From assembly GCF_014764445.1 (NCBI RefSeq), contig NZ_CP061721.1:4278001-4342000 (forward strand): a DNA stretch of 64,000 nt, in the 5' to 3' direction. This document shows positions 24,004-32,024 of the stretch, piece after piece. Under the pieces are notes generated by a model. It did not search any database and had not been told where the DNA came from. It worked only from the letters and a program-made list of their open reading frames with translations. Position numbers and translations under genes: made by a program. Position 1 is the first letter of the stretch. The number at the start of each line of letters is the position of its first letter. The DNA comes from Pseudarthrobacter sp. BIM B-2242 (GTDB taxonomy: Bacteria; Actinomycetota; Actinomycetes; Actinomycetales; Micrococcaceae).

Positions 24004-26322
24004 GTGAGCACCGAACACCTCCTGAACCCGGCTGCCAGCCGGGTGGTTGAGCTGGACATCGAGGGCATGACCTGCGCGTCCTGCGTCAACCGCGTGGAGC
24101 GCAAACTCGGCAAGCTCGACGGCGTGGAAGCCTCGGTGAATCTTCCCCTTGAGTCCGCCCACGTCACGGTTCCGGCCGGCATCACCGACCAGCAGATCGT
24201 GGACACGGTCAACGCCACGGGCTATAAGGCCACACTCCGCCAGTCCCACGCCGCCAGTCCCAGCACCCGCGAACACCCGGCCCGAGAACACCCGGCCCGC
24301 GAGGACCACGAAGATCACCTGCAGCACGGCGGCACGGCAGCCGAACTGAGGCCGCGGCTGATCGTGGCCGCAATCCTGACTGTGCCGGTGTTCCTGATTT
24401 CGATGGTCCCGGCACTGCAGTTCCCGAACTGGGGCTGGGTTGCGGGCCTACTAGCCCTTCCCGTGGTCAGCTGGGCCGCCTGGCCCTTCCACCACGCTGC
24501 GGCCGTCAACGCTCGCCATCTGGCGTCCACCATGGACACACTTGTCTCCATCGGTGTCGCGGCCGCCTACATTTTCAGCGTCTGGCAGCTGGCACTTGAT
24601 CCGCGGATGACCGAGCACCCGGGCATGGAGGGAATGGAGACCGGCGGCCTGTATTTCGAAGTTGCCGCCGTGGTCACCACCTTCCTGCTGCTGGGCCGGT
24701 TCCTGGAGGCGAACGCCAAGCAGAAGGCAGGCGACGCACTCAAGGCCCTGCTGAATCTGGGTGCCAAGGACGCCACCGTCCTGCACAACGGATCCGAGCA
24801 TAAGATCCCGGCCGATCAGCTCCGGGTAGGAGATGTTGTGGTGGTCCGCCCGGGCGAGAAGATCGCCACGGACGGCGTGGTGATCGACGGCACCTCCGCC
24901 GTCGATGCTTCCTTGCTGACGGGCGAATCCGTCCCGGTGGAAGTCGGACCCGAAAGCAAAGTCACCGGCGCCACGATCAACACCTCCGGCCGCCTGCTGG
25001 TCCGGGCCACAAGGGTGGGTTCCGAGACCACCCTTTCACAGATGGCCCGGCTGGTATCGCAGGCCCAAACCGGCAAGGCACCGATTGCGCGGCTCGCCGA
25101 CCGGATCAGCGCCGTTTTTGTCCCGATCGTCCTCGCCATCGCGGTGCTGACCTTTGGGCTCTGGCTCGCCTTCAGCGGCCCGGTGATCACTCCGGCGGAG
25201 CTTCGCGCCGCGTTCACTGCCGCCGTTACGGTCCTGGTCATTGCCTGCCCCTGCGCACTGGGGCTTGCCACGCCGGTGGGCCTGCTCACCGGCACCGGCC
25301 GCGGAGCCCAGCTGGGCATCCTGATCAAAGGCCCGCAGGTCCTCGAAGACACCCGCACTGTGGACACCATCCTGCTCGACAAAACCGGCACCATCACCAG
25401 CGGAAAACTCGCGGTGGACCACACGCTGGCGTTTGACGGTTACCAGGGCGGGCATGTGTTGCGGCTGGCCGGCGCGGTGGAGGCCGCATCGGAGCATCCC
25501 ATCGCGCACGCCATCGCGGCTGCCGCACAGACGGCAGAAACCGCGCACGACGACGGCGGCCGGCTTCCCGCCGTCGAACGCTTCCGGTCAGCACCGGGCG
25601 GCGGCGTCGCCGGAACCGTGGAAGGACGCGTCATCCTCGCGGGCCGGACCGGCTGGCTCAACGAAAACGGCATCAGCATTTCCCCGGCGCAGCAGGAGGC
25701 GCTGGCCAGGGCGGAGGCGACCGGGGCCACCGCCATCTGGGTGGCAGTGGACGGGACCCCCGCCGGGATCATCAGCCTGCGGGACACCGTTAAACCCGGA
25801 TCGGCAGCCGCCATCGAACGGTTGAAGAAGCTGGGACTGCGGCCCATTCTGCTGACCGGGGACAACGCCGCAGTGGCCACCCAGGTGGCGGCCGCCGTCG
25901 GAATCGCCCCGGCCGACGTTTACGCCGGTGTGCTGCCCGCCGGAAAAGTCGAGGCCGTCCGGAAACTCCAGGCCGGCGGTGCCACCGTAGCCATGGCGGG
26001 GGACGGCGTAAACGACGCCGCGGCGCTGGCTAAGGCCGACCTTGGCATCGCCATGGGCTCAGGCACGGACGTGGCCATTGAGGCGGCGGACCTCACGGTA
26101 ATGGGCGACGACCTTGGCCAGGTGGCCCAGGCCATCGAGCTGTCACGCCGGACGCTGGCCACCATCAAAACCAACCTGTTCTGGGCGTTCTTCTATAACG
26201 CCATCGGCATTCCGGTGGCAGCCCTGGGCCTCCTGAATCCCATGCTTGCCGGTGCTGCGATGGCCGCGAGTTCGGTCCTGGTGGTGGCCAACTCGCTGCG
26301 GCTGCGAAGCTTCGGTAAATAG
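24004..26322 (+). CDS. copA: copper-exporting P1B-type ATPase
   Basis: A 772-residue P1B-1 ATPase. It has one N-terminal HMA domain (MTCASC, Cys24/Cys27), a His/Glu/Arg-rich linker with repeats of EHPARE before the first membrane helix, and the actuator motif LLTGESVP. The membrane CPC site is in IACPCALGLATP (Cys415-Pro-Cys417), the phosphorylation motif is DKTGT (Asp459), and SEHPIA, GDGVND and the last two helices follow. CPC plus the HMA motif indicate Cu(I) efflux. GTG 24004 has only a weak upstream GAGGATCAC ribosome binding site. It is the last gene of the csoR unit. Confidence 0.95.
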   Translation: MSTEHLLNPAASRVVELDIEGMTCASCVNRVERKLGKLDGVEASVNLPLESAHVTVPAGITDQQIVDTVNATGYKATLRQSHAASPSTREHPAREHPAREDHEDHLQHGGTAAELRPRLIVAAILTVPVFLISMVPALQFPNWGWVAGLLALPVVSWAAWPFHHAAAVNARHLASTMDTLVSIGVAAAYIFSVWQLALDPRMTEHPGMEGMETGGLYFEVAAVVTTFLLLGRFLEANAKQKAGDALKALLNLGAKDATVLHNGSEHKIPADQLRVGDVVVVRPGEKIATDGVVIDGTSAVDASLLTGESVPVEVGPESKVTGATINTSGRLLVRATRVGSETTLSQMARLVSQAQTGKAPIARLADRISAVFVPIVLAIAVLTFGLWLAFSGPVITPAELRAAFTAAVTVLVIACPCALGLATPVGLLTGTGRGAQLGILIKGPQVLEDTRTVDTILLDKTGTITSGKLAVDHTLAFDGYQGGHVLRLAGAVEAASEHPIAHAIAAAAQTAETAHDDGGRLPAVERFRSAPGGGVAGTVEGRVILAGRTGWLNENGISISPAQQEALARAEATGATAIWVAVDGTPAGIISLRDTVKPGSAAAIERLKKLGLRPILLTGDNAAVATQVAAAVGIAPADVYAGVLPAGKVEAVRKLQAGGATVAMAGDGVNDAAALAKADLGIAMGSGTDVAIEAADLTVMGDDLGQVAQAIELSRRTLATIKTNLFWAFFYNAIGIPVAALGLLNPMLAGAAMAASSVLVVANSLRLRSFGK

Positions 26323-26348
26323 GCGCGACCGGCCCAACCAGGGATTGC

Positions 26349-26621
26349 TCAGGCGGTGCCGAAACGGACTGCGGCCCGGGCCTTCGCCTTGGCCGCCTCT
26401 TCGTCCCGGTCCTTGGCGGGCGCGTGAGCCACCAGCGAGTCAAGCAGGTGCTGGGTGATGTGGGCGATCTCGTGCACGGCCTCTTCGAAGGCGTCCTCGT
26501 TCGCCTTGGACGGCTTGGTGCTGCCACTGATCTTGCGGACGTACTGCAGGGCGGCGGCATGCACCTCCTCGGAGGTGGCGTGCGGTTCGTAGTTGTGGAG
26601 GGTTCGAATATTCCGGCACAT
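26349..26621 (-). CDS. DUF2277 family protein
   Basis: A 90-residue protein starting MCRNIRTLHNYEPHATSEEVHAAALQYVRKISG, the hallmark of DUF2277. It has a charged helical C-terminal half. Function is unknown for the family. TAGCAT lies six bases before the ATG, suggesting a leaderless transcript. It converges on copA, 26 bases away. Confidence 0.88.
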   Translation of the reverse strand: MCRNIRTLHNYEPHATSEEVHAAALQYVRKISGSTKPSKANEDAFEEAVHEIAHITQHLLDSLVAHAPAKDRDEEAAKAKARAAVRFGTA

Positions 26622-26834
26622 ACCGCCATGCTAGGCTCTGGAACGCCTGGAATCGACCCTTGCCTTACGCTTTTTGGGGGTGCCCGCTTATGGGGAGTGG
26701 TGCATGGGCAGCGGTGCCCATCGACAGTGTTTTGGGGCCGGGATAGGTTCTAGGTAATGGATCTTCCGGATGAGCCGGGGGCCGCTGGGGATGCCGATCT
26801 GGATCGGATCCAACGAACACATGAGGAGAAACTG

Positions 26835-27098
26835 ATGGCTATTTGGGGCGCAGATGTAGAGCAGCTCAGGACTCTTGGCACGAAGCTGCAGGCCGGTGCT
26901 TCGGAGATCGAGCAGCAGCGGACCAACCTGTCCCGCCTGCTGGACAGCACCACCTGGGAAGGCCCGGACGCGAAGCACTTCCGCAGCGAATGGTCCGGCA
27001 CGCACACCAGTGCACTGAACCAGGTCATCCAGGCGCTGAAGGATGCCGGCACCAAGGCAACCAAGAACGCCAACGAGCAGGACCAGGCTTCACGCTAA
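26835..27098 (+). CDS. WXG100-family (ESAT-6-like) protein
   Basis: An 87-residue helical hairpin protein with the turn motif Trp41-Glu-Gly43 in TTWEGPDAKHFRSEW. Length and heptad-like flanks fit WXG100 proteins secreted by type VII systems. ATG 26835 follows GAGGAGAAACTG, a good ribosome binding site. There is no EccC, EccD or toxin gene nearby, so it is an orphan in this window. A perfect hairpin terminator follows. Confidence 0.88.
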   Translation: MAIWGADVEQLRTLGTKLQAGASEIEQQRTNLSRLLDSTTWEGPDAKHFRSEWSGTHTSALNQVIQALKDAGTKATKNANEQDQASR

Positions 27099-27110
27099 CC
27101 ACCGCATGAA

Positions 27111-27148
27111 CCGAGGGCCCGGACACAGCAAAGTGTCCGGGCCCTCGG
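27111..27148 (+). terminator. hairpin terminator after the WXG100 gene
   Basis: CCGAGGGCCCGGACAC (27111-27126) pairs perfectly with GTGTCCGGGCCCTCGG (27133-27148) around a six-base loop. The 16-bp stem lies 13 bases after the stop. It sits between convergent genes and can serve both strands; there is no long T-tract. Confidence 0.8.
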
Positions 27149-27169
27149 CCATTTAAGGCGCGTCGGCAC

Positions 27170-28183
27170 TCAGGGGACGGGTTCGACGTCGTTCGAGTGA
27201 TCCAGTTGCTCCACCGTCCCGGCGGGTACGGCCTCGGGGGCAGCGGCAGCGGTGCGCAGTTCGTCCAGGCGCACGAGGACCACGCCGCCAACGATCAGCA
27301 ACCCGCCGATCAGCTGGATGGCGCCGGGCAGCTCACCCAGCAGCAGCCAGGCCCAAATGACGGCGAACAGCACCTCGGTCAGTGACACGAAGGACGCCAC
27401 CTTGGAGCCGAGTGCGCGCGCGGCCATGACCCCGGAAACGTAGGCAAGGACTGTCGCCAGGATGACCAGTCCGGCCAGGGCAACCCACCATGGCGCGATC
27501 CAGGCACCGAGCCGGGTGTCCGCTGTAGTAAATGCCATGGGAAGCAGGCCTGTCGCTGCCGAGAGCCACATAACAGCGGCCCCCACCATGAGCCCGGCTG
27601 ACGCAAGGACGATGGGCGGCAGGGAATCGTTCTTCTTTGCGGTGATGAAGAAATAGATGGCCAGGCAAACCGCGGCAGCCAATCCCCACAGGACCCCGAC
27701 GACGTCGATTTTGACGGCGCCGGTGAGGTCCAGCACCAGGACCAGGCCGGCCAGGGACAGCAGGGTTCCCGCAATGGTCGGAACGCGGGGCCGTTTGCGG
27801 CTGGCAGCCCACAGCCACAGCACAATCAGTACGGGGGCCAGATACTCCAGCAACAGCGCCACGCCCACCGAGAGCCGCTCCACAGCGTTGAAGTAGAAGA
27901 GCTGGCACGCGGCCACGCCGATCAGTCCGAAAAGGCCGATGGTGACCCAGTTGTCCCGCAGCTGATGCCACCGCCCCCGCAGTGCCAGGATGGCCGGGAT
28001 GGCAAGGATCAGCGCAGCGCCGCTCAGCCGGGCCGTGACGGCCGCGCCCGGCGACCAGCCACTCTCCAGGAGTGCTTTGGCAAATGAGCCGGACAGGCCG
28101 AAGACGGCCGAAGAAAACAACGCGACACCCAGGCCGGAACCAAGGATTCCCCGCGCTGTTGCGGGATTGAGGGCGGCTGACAC
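27170..28183 (-). CDS. EamA/DMT-family transporter
   Basis: A 337-residue ten-segment membrane protein made of two EamA repeats. The repeat ends LSVGVALLLEYLAPVLIVLWLW and SKVASFVSLTEVLFAVIWAWLLLGE are diagnostic. The family exports amino acids or other small metabolites; substrate not predictable. GTG 28183 follows AGGAGG. It is divergent from a CGNR zinc-finger protein that probably regulates it. Confidence 0.86.
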   Translation of the reverse strand: MSAALNPATARGILGSGLGVALFSSAVFGLSGSFAKALLESGWSPGAAVTARLSGAALILAIPAILALRGRWHQLRDNWVTIGLFGLIGVAACQLFYFNAVERLSVGVALLLEYLAPVLIVLWLWAASRKRPRVPTIAGTLLSLAGLVLVLDLTGAVKIDVVGVLWGLAAAVCLAIYFFITAKKNDSLPPIVLASAGLMVGAAVMWLSAATGLLPMAFTTADTRLGAWIAPWWVALAGLVILATVLAYVSGVMAARALGSKVASFVSLTEVLFAVIWAWLLLGELPGAIQLIGGLLIVGGVVLVRLDELRTAAAAPEAVPAGTVEQLDHSNDVEPVP

Positions 28184-28254
28184 CGTCGCCTCCTGTCAGG
28201 AGTAAAGTGGGGTATTGGTCCTGACACTACGCTTGGACTAAGTAAGGAGTCAAG

Positions 28255-28800
28255 ATGGTCTTTGCCCCTGACACTGAGGTTGCCCTGCGCACGGTGGTCA
28301 ATCTGATCAACACGGCCGCGAACGGGCGGGAAGCGCTGGCCACCGTGGCTGACCTGGACCACTTCACCGAAGCGGAACGGTTCAGCGGGTCCCGGACGCG
28401 CGACGCGGCGGAACTGGACGGCGTCCACGCGCTACGGAGCAGATTGGCAGCGCTGTGGACCGCTGACGAGGACACCGCGGTGGCCACGGTCAACCAGTTG
28501 CTGCGGGACGCCAACGCCCTCCCACAGCTCATAAAGCACGACGGGTGGGACTGGCATCTGCACGCCACCACGATGGAAGCGCCCCTGGCAGACCGGATGA
28601 GCACCGAAGCAGCCATGGCACTCGTGGATGTCATCCGTAGCAAGGAAATGGACCGGCTGCTGGTGTGTGAGGCGAGTGACTGCGACGCGGTGCTGCTGGA
28701 CCTCAGCCGCAACCGGTCGAAACGGTACTGCGATACGGGGAACTGCGCCAACCGCGCACACGTGGCGGCCTATCGTGCGAGGCAGGCTGCCGTGCGATAG
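28255..28800 (+). CDS. CGNR zinc-finger / ABATE-domain regulator
   Basis: A 181-residue protein with an N-terminal ABATE-like domain and a C-terminal zinc-binding CGNR motif. The zinc residues are in CEASDCDAVLLD and RYCDTGNCANRAHVAAYR; the motif reads GNCANR here, a slight variant of CGNR. Such proteins are probable stress-linked transcription factors. TAAGGAGTCAAG precedes the ATG. The 71-base gap to the divergent EamA gene suggests a shared control region. Confidence 0.86.
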   Translation: MVFAPDTEVALRTVVNLINTAANGREALATVADLDHFTEAERFSGSRTRDAAELDGVHALRSRLAALWTADEDTAVATVNQLLRDANALPQLIKHDGWDWHLHATTMEAPLADRMSTEAAMALVDVIRSKEMDRLLVCEASDCDAVLLDLSRNRSKRYCDTGNCANRAHVAAYRARQAAVR

Positions 28801-28863
28801 GAGTTTGCTAGCAGGCGCTGGTTCGCTAAGGGCGGGACCCTAGGGGCGACGGGCGGCCCGGAC

Positions 28864-28911
28864 CGGGTTGCCCGGACCGTCAGCGGCTACGGGTTGCCCG
28901 GGCCGTCAGCG
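28864..28911. repeat. short tandem duplication at a gene end
   Basis: CGGGTTGCCCGGACCGTCAG (from 28864) is repeated as CGGGTTGCCCGGGCCGTCAG (from 28890), period 26 bases. The second copy encodes the last residues of the minus-strand membrane protein (GPGNP); the first lies just past its stop. Confidence 0.7.
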
Positions 28912-29246
28912 TCGGAGGCACCCGAAGTGCTGCCCGGCTGGCCGTGGCCACCGAACCCGTGGGACGGCTTCTTGGCCGAGCTGAGGTTCACTCCGGAGCC
29001 CTTGCCCAGGTACTCGGCGTTTTCCTTGTGGCTCATCGAGAGCATGGCCGCGATCACCAGCGTGACGATAAACGCGATGCCGGCGCCGGTGAAGGCAAGA
29101 TCGAACCGGGGGGCACGGGAACTGCCGCCGGAGGCGAAAATCAGCACTGAACCGAAGGTGAGGACGGCCCAGAACGCGGAGAACATCAGCGGCCCCTTCA
29201 CCGAGGTCCGCAGCTTGCGCGGTTTGCCTGGTTTCTGGTCTGCCAC
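28887..29246 (-). CDS. hypothetical small membrane protein
   Basis: A 119-residue protein with two predicted membrane segments (about 19-40 and 52-71) between a basic N terminus KPGKPRKLRTSVKG and a Gly/Ser-rich tail. I do not recognise a family. GAGAGGAATTATC upstream of ATG 29246 gives a good ribosome binding site. The last codons are part of a tandem duplication that extends past the stop. Confidence 0.65.
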   Translation of the reverse strand: MADQKPGKPRKLRTSVKGPLMFSAFWAVLTFGSVLIFASGGSSRAPRFDLAFTGAGIAFIVTLVIAAMLSMSHKENAEYLGKGSGVNLSSAKKPSHGFGGHGQPGSTSGASDADGPGNP

Positions 29247-29350
29247 GATAATTCCTCTCCTATCAGCCGGGCCGGATGGGCCTGCTGGTTTGAATGTGTG
29301 CGGTTGTCCGCCCGGGTTTTCTACGCAGGGTAGAAACGTTTGCTTCTAGT

Positions 29351-29941
29351 TTACGGCTTCGCGGAGGCAGTCCGGGCATCGTGCCGCAGCGTCAGCCCCG
29401 ACAGGACCCACAGCACACCGGAGATGATGGCCCCGCCGCCGGCGACGCCGAGCAGCGCATGGGCTCCCAGGCTGATGAAAAAGGGGAGAATGGCCGCCGT
29501 GCCGAGGCCAATGGTGCCCGATGCCAGCCAATCGCGGGCCAGCAGGTGCCGGCCCCGGTACCGGATACCGCAGTAAAGCTCCACCGCTCCCAGTAGCGCG
29601 AGGCCCACGGTCGCCACTGTTCCGAAGACCATGTCTCCATGCAGCAGGACCAGCGCAGCGCCCGCACCCGTCAGTCCGGCCCCGGCCGCGGAAAGGATCT
29701 TGCCCGGCATTCCGTCCCGCGGAAAGCCCGCCAAGGGGATACCCCACAGCAAAACAAGCCCGGTGGCCAGCAGGTACAGGCCGCCGGCCCAGCCCATGAC
29801 CTGGATGGACGGCGCGGGCCAGAAAATCGTTACGGCTCCGAAGGCGAGTGCAGCCAGGGCACGGAGCAGTACCGGCTTCCACAGATCAGCCCGCTGGGCG
29901 GTGCCGGCGGCTGTGTTTGCGGGTGTCAGTGGTGGGTTCAC
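29351..29941 (-). CDS. HdeD/DUF308-like membrane protein
   Basis: A 196-residue protein with about six membrane segments in DUF308-like pairs (LRALAALAFGAVTIFWPAPS, then VMGWAGGLYLLATGLVLLWG). Related proteins are linked to acid or general stress in some bacteria. GTG 29941 is preceded by TAAACT at a six-base distance and no ribosome binding site, so leaderless expression is likely. It lies 25 bases from the end of the MATE gene on the same strand. Confidence 0.72.
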   Translation of the reverse strand: MNPPLTPANTAAGTAQRADLWKPVLLRALAALAFGAVTIFWPAPSIQVMGWAGGLYLLATGLVLLWGIPLAGFPRDGMPGKILSAAGAGLTGAGAALVLLHGDMVFGTVATVGLALLGAVELYCGIRYRGRHLLARDWLASGTIGLGTAAILPFFISLGAHALLGVAGGGAIISGVLWVLSGLTLRHDARTASAKP

Positions 29942-29966
29942 CGGTCCAGTTTAGTGGCCGCGGATG

Positions 29967-31316
29967 CTATGGCGAACCCAGCACCATCCAGCGGTCCGTC
30001 CGGGCGCGGAGCCCAAGCGTCACGGCGCGGGCAGCCATGTAGGCCACGGCGAAGGCGGCCCACAGCCACCCAAGCCCTGCGGTTCCGGATACTCCCGAGG
30101 CTGCCACGGCCGCCAGCAGCGGGGCGTACACGGCAAGGTTGGCCACGCCGGCCAGCGCCAGGTACCTGGCGTCGCCGGCTCCGATCAGCACGCCGTCGAG
30201 GACAAAAACGTACCCGGCCAGCGGCTGGCCCGCCGCCAGGATCCACACCGCATACATCAGGGCCGACCGGACACCGGCGTCGGACGTGAACAGCGCCCCC
30301 GCCCACGGCGCAGCAATGGCGAGCAGTGCCCCGGTAACCACCCCGAATCCGAGGCCCCAGCGGATCATCGTCCGGGTCAGGAGCCGCGCCTTGGCGGGGT
30401 GGGATGCCCCCAGTTCCTTGCCGATCAAGGCCTGCGCGGCGATTGCCAGGGCATCGAGGGCAAAGGCAAGAAAGGAGAAAATGGTCATGGCCAGCTGGTG
30501 CGCGGCCAGGTTCACGGCCCCCTGGCCGGTGACAACAAGAACCGTGGCCAGGATCGCGATGCGCAGGCTCAGCGTGCGGAGCATCAGCCATGACCCGACG
30601 CGCGTCATGGTCCGGATTCCCCTCCAGCTTGGCAGCAGGCTCACTCCGTGCCGGACGGCATTCCGCTGAACCATGACCAGATAGACAGCAGCCATGGCCC
30701 ATTGCGCCACGCTGGTGCCGATCGCCGAGCCGGCCACCGACCAGCCCAGGCCGTAGACCAGCCACAGATTGAGCAGAATATTCAGGGTGAAGCCGGCCGT
30801 GGCCACCACCAGCGGCGTCCTGGTGTCCTGCAGGCCGCGAAGGACACCCGTGCCGGCAAAAATCAGCAGCATGGCCACCAGCCCGGGCATTGACCAGCGG
30901 AGATAGTCCACCGCGAAGGCACGCACGTCGCCCTCGGCACCCATCAGGGTCACCAGCGGTTCGGCGGCCCAGAACCCGGCCACCGCAAGGACAAGCCCCA
31001 GCAGCAGCGCCAGCCAGACGCCGTCGCGCCCTGCAGCGAGGGCCTTGCCCAACTGGCCGTGGCCCATGGCGCGGGCCACTGCGGGAGTCGTGGAGTAAGC
31101 CAGGAAGACCATCAGGCCGACGGCGGTGTGCAGCACGGCGGAGGCGAGCCCCACTCCTGCCAGCTGGGCAACGCCCAGGTGCCCCACAATGGCAGAATCC
31201 GCCAGCAGGAAGAGCGGTTCGGCGATCAGCGCGCCGAAAGCCGGCACAGCCAGGCGCAGAATGTCGCGGGTATTGCTGGCGGGACGTTCTACGGCGGGGG
31301 CGGATTGGTGCGGCAC
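29967..31316 (-). CDS. MATE-family efflux transporter (DinF-like)
   Basis: A 449-residue twelve-segment MATE protein. The first repeat begins ILRLAVPAFGALIAEPLFLLADSAIVGHLG, a classic DinF/NorM motif, and the second repeat shows LDALAIAAQALIGKELG. The DinF branch is usual in actinobacteria; substrates are likely cationic drugs or metabolites driven by H+ or Na+. The GTG start has TAGGCT six bases upstream and no ribosome binding site. Confidence 0.88.
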   Translation of the reverse strand: MPHQSAPAVERPASNTRDILRLAVPAFGALIAEPLFLLADSAIVGHLGVAQLAGVGLASAVLHTAVGLMVFLAYSTTPAVARAMGHGQLGKALAAGRDGVWLALLLGLVLAVAGFWAAEPLVTLMGAEGDVRAFAVDYLRWSMPGLVAMLLIFAGTGVLRGLQDTRTPLVVATAGFTLNILLNLWLVYGLGWSVAGSAIGTSVAQWAMAAVYLVMVQRNAVRHGVSLLPSWRGIRTMTRVGSWLMLRTLSLRIAILATVLVVTGQGAVNLAAHQLAMTIFSFLAFALDALAIAAQALIGKELGASHPAKARLLTRTMIRWGLGFGVVTGALLAIAAPWAGALFTSDAGVRSALMYAVWILAAGQPLAGYVFVLDGVLIGAGDARYLALAGVANLAVYAPLLAAVAASGVSGTAGLGWLWAAFAVAYMAARAVTLGLRARTDRWMVLGSP

Positions 31317-31417
31317 AGGGCCAGCCTAACGGGGTCCACCGGCATCCGCGCCCGGCGTTACGCCACAGACTTCATGACTCCCCGCTTCATGACAAAGGAC
31401 ACAAAACATCATAATTA

Positions 31418-31448
31418 GTTGACACTTCAACCAATTCCACGGGACACT
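31418..31448 (+). promoter_or_regulatory. MarR-like palindrome and promoter of the DoxX gene
   Basis: GTTGA-N4-TCAAC (31418-31431) is a perfect dyad of the kind bound by MarR/DUF24 regulators. It overlaps the -35 hexamer TTGACA (31419-31424); a -10-like GACACT (31443-31448) follows at 18 bases and ends six bases before the ATG. Repression by occlusion is the obvious reading. The regulator is not encoded beside it. Confidence 0.65.
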
Positions 31449-31454
31449 TGAAGC

Positions 31455-31889
31455 ATGAACCAGTCACGCCTCACCACCGCCGCCCTGACCATCCTCCGCG
31501 TTGCCCTTGGCTTCCTCTTCGCCGCCCACGGGTTCCAGAAGTTCAACGAATGGACCATCGCCGGCACCCAGGCCGCCTTCACCCAGATGGGCGTGCCCGC
31601 TGCCAACCTGACCGCACCGCTGGTGGCAGGCCTCGAACTCGTCGGCGGCATCGCCCTCATCCTGGGCGTGCTCACCCGCGTTGTCGCCGCCCTGCTGGCC
31701 GTCAACATGATCGGCGCGCTCTTCCTGGTGCACGCCGCAGCCGGCGTCTTTGCCGACAAGGGCGGATACGAGCTTGTCCTGCTCCTCGGCGCAGCCGCCC
31801 TGGCCCTCGCCCTGACCGGCGCCGGACGCGTTTCCGTGGACCGCGCCCTCTTCGGCCGCATGAACAACAACCTGGCAGTACTCGCCTAA
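31455..31889 (+). CDS. DoxX family membrane protein
   Basis: A 144-residue four-helix membrane protein with LRVALGFLFAAHGFQKF and LELVGGIALILGVLTR, the DoxX signature. Relatives are membrane components of redox or quinone-stress responses and are often controlled by MarR/DUF24 regulators, consistent with the palindrome at its promoter. No ribosome binding site is evident; the -10 placement suggests a leaderless mRNA. Confidence 0.86.
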   Translation: MNQSRLTTAALTILRVALGFLFAAHGFQKFNEWTIAGTQAAFTQMGVPAANLTAPLVAGLELVGGIALILGVLTRVVAALLAVNMIGALFLVHAAAGVFADKGGYELVLLLGAAALALALTGAGRVSVDRALFGRMNNNLAVLA

Positions 31890-31903
31890 CCCAATCCCCC
31901 TCA

Positions 31904-32006
31904 GACGCTCTCTCACTTACTGCGGGAAAACCGGCAACGCTCTCTCACTTTCTTGAAGAAAGTGAGAGAGCGTTCCGCGTTTAAGCACATTAAGTGAGAG
32001 AGCGTC
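31904..32006. repeat. nested palindromic intergenic element, copy 1
   Basis: Outer arms GACGCTCTCTCACTTA (31904-31919) and TAAGTGAGAGAGCGTC (31991-32006) are perfect inverted repeats. Inside lies a 39-base palindrome: a 19-base arm starting AACGCTCTCTCACTTT (31936-31954) and its complement (31956-31974) around one base. The same architecture and core recur at 56.5 kb. It sits between two convergent genes. Confidence 0.9.
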
Positions 32007-32024
32007 GATGGGGAGAGGGAACGG

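Noticed and set aside
26590..26615. tRNA-like GGTTCGAATATTCC
   Set aside because: It is within the DUF2277 reading frame and no cloverleaf can be folded around it.
31904..32006. CRISPR-like repeats
   Set aside because: The repeated unit is palindromic and present as nested inverted arms rather than regularly spaced direct repeats; no cas genes are present.
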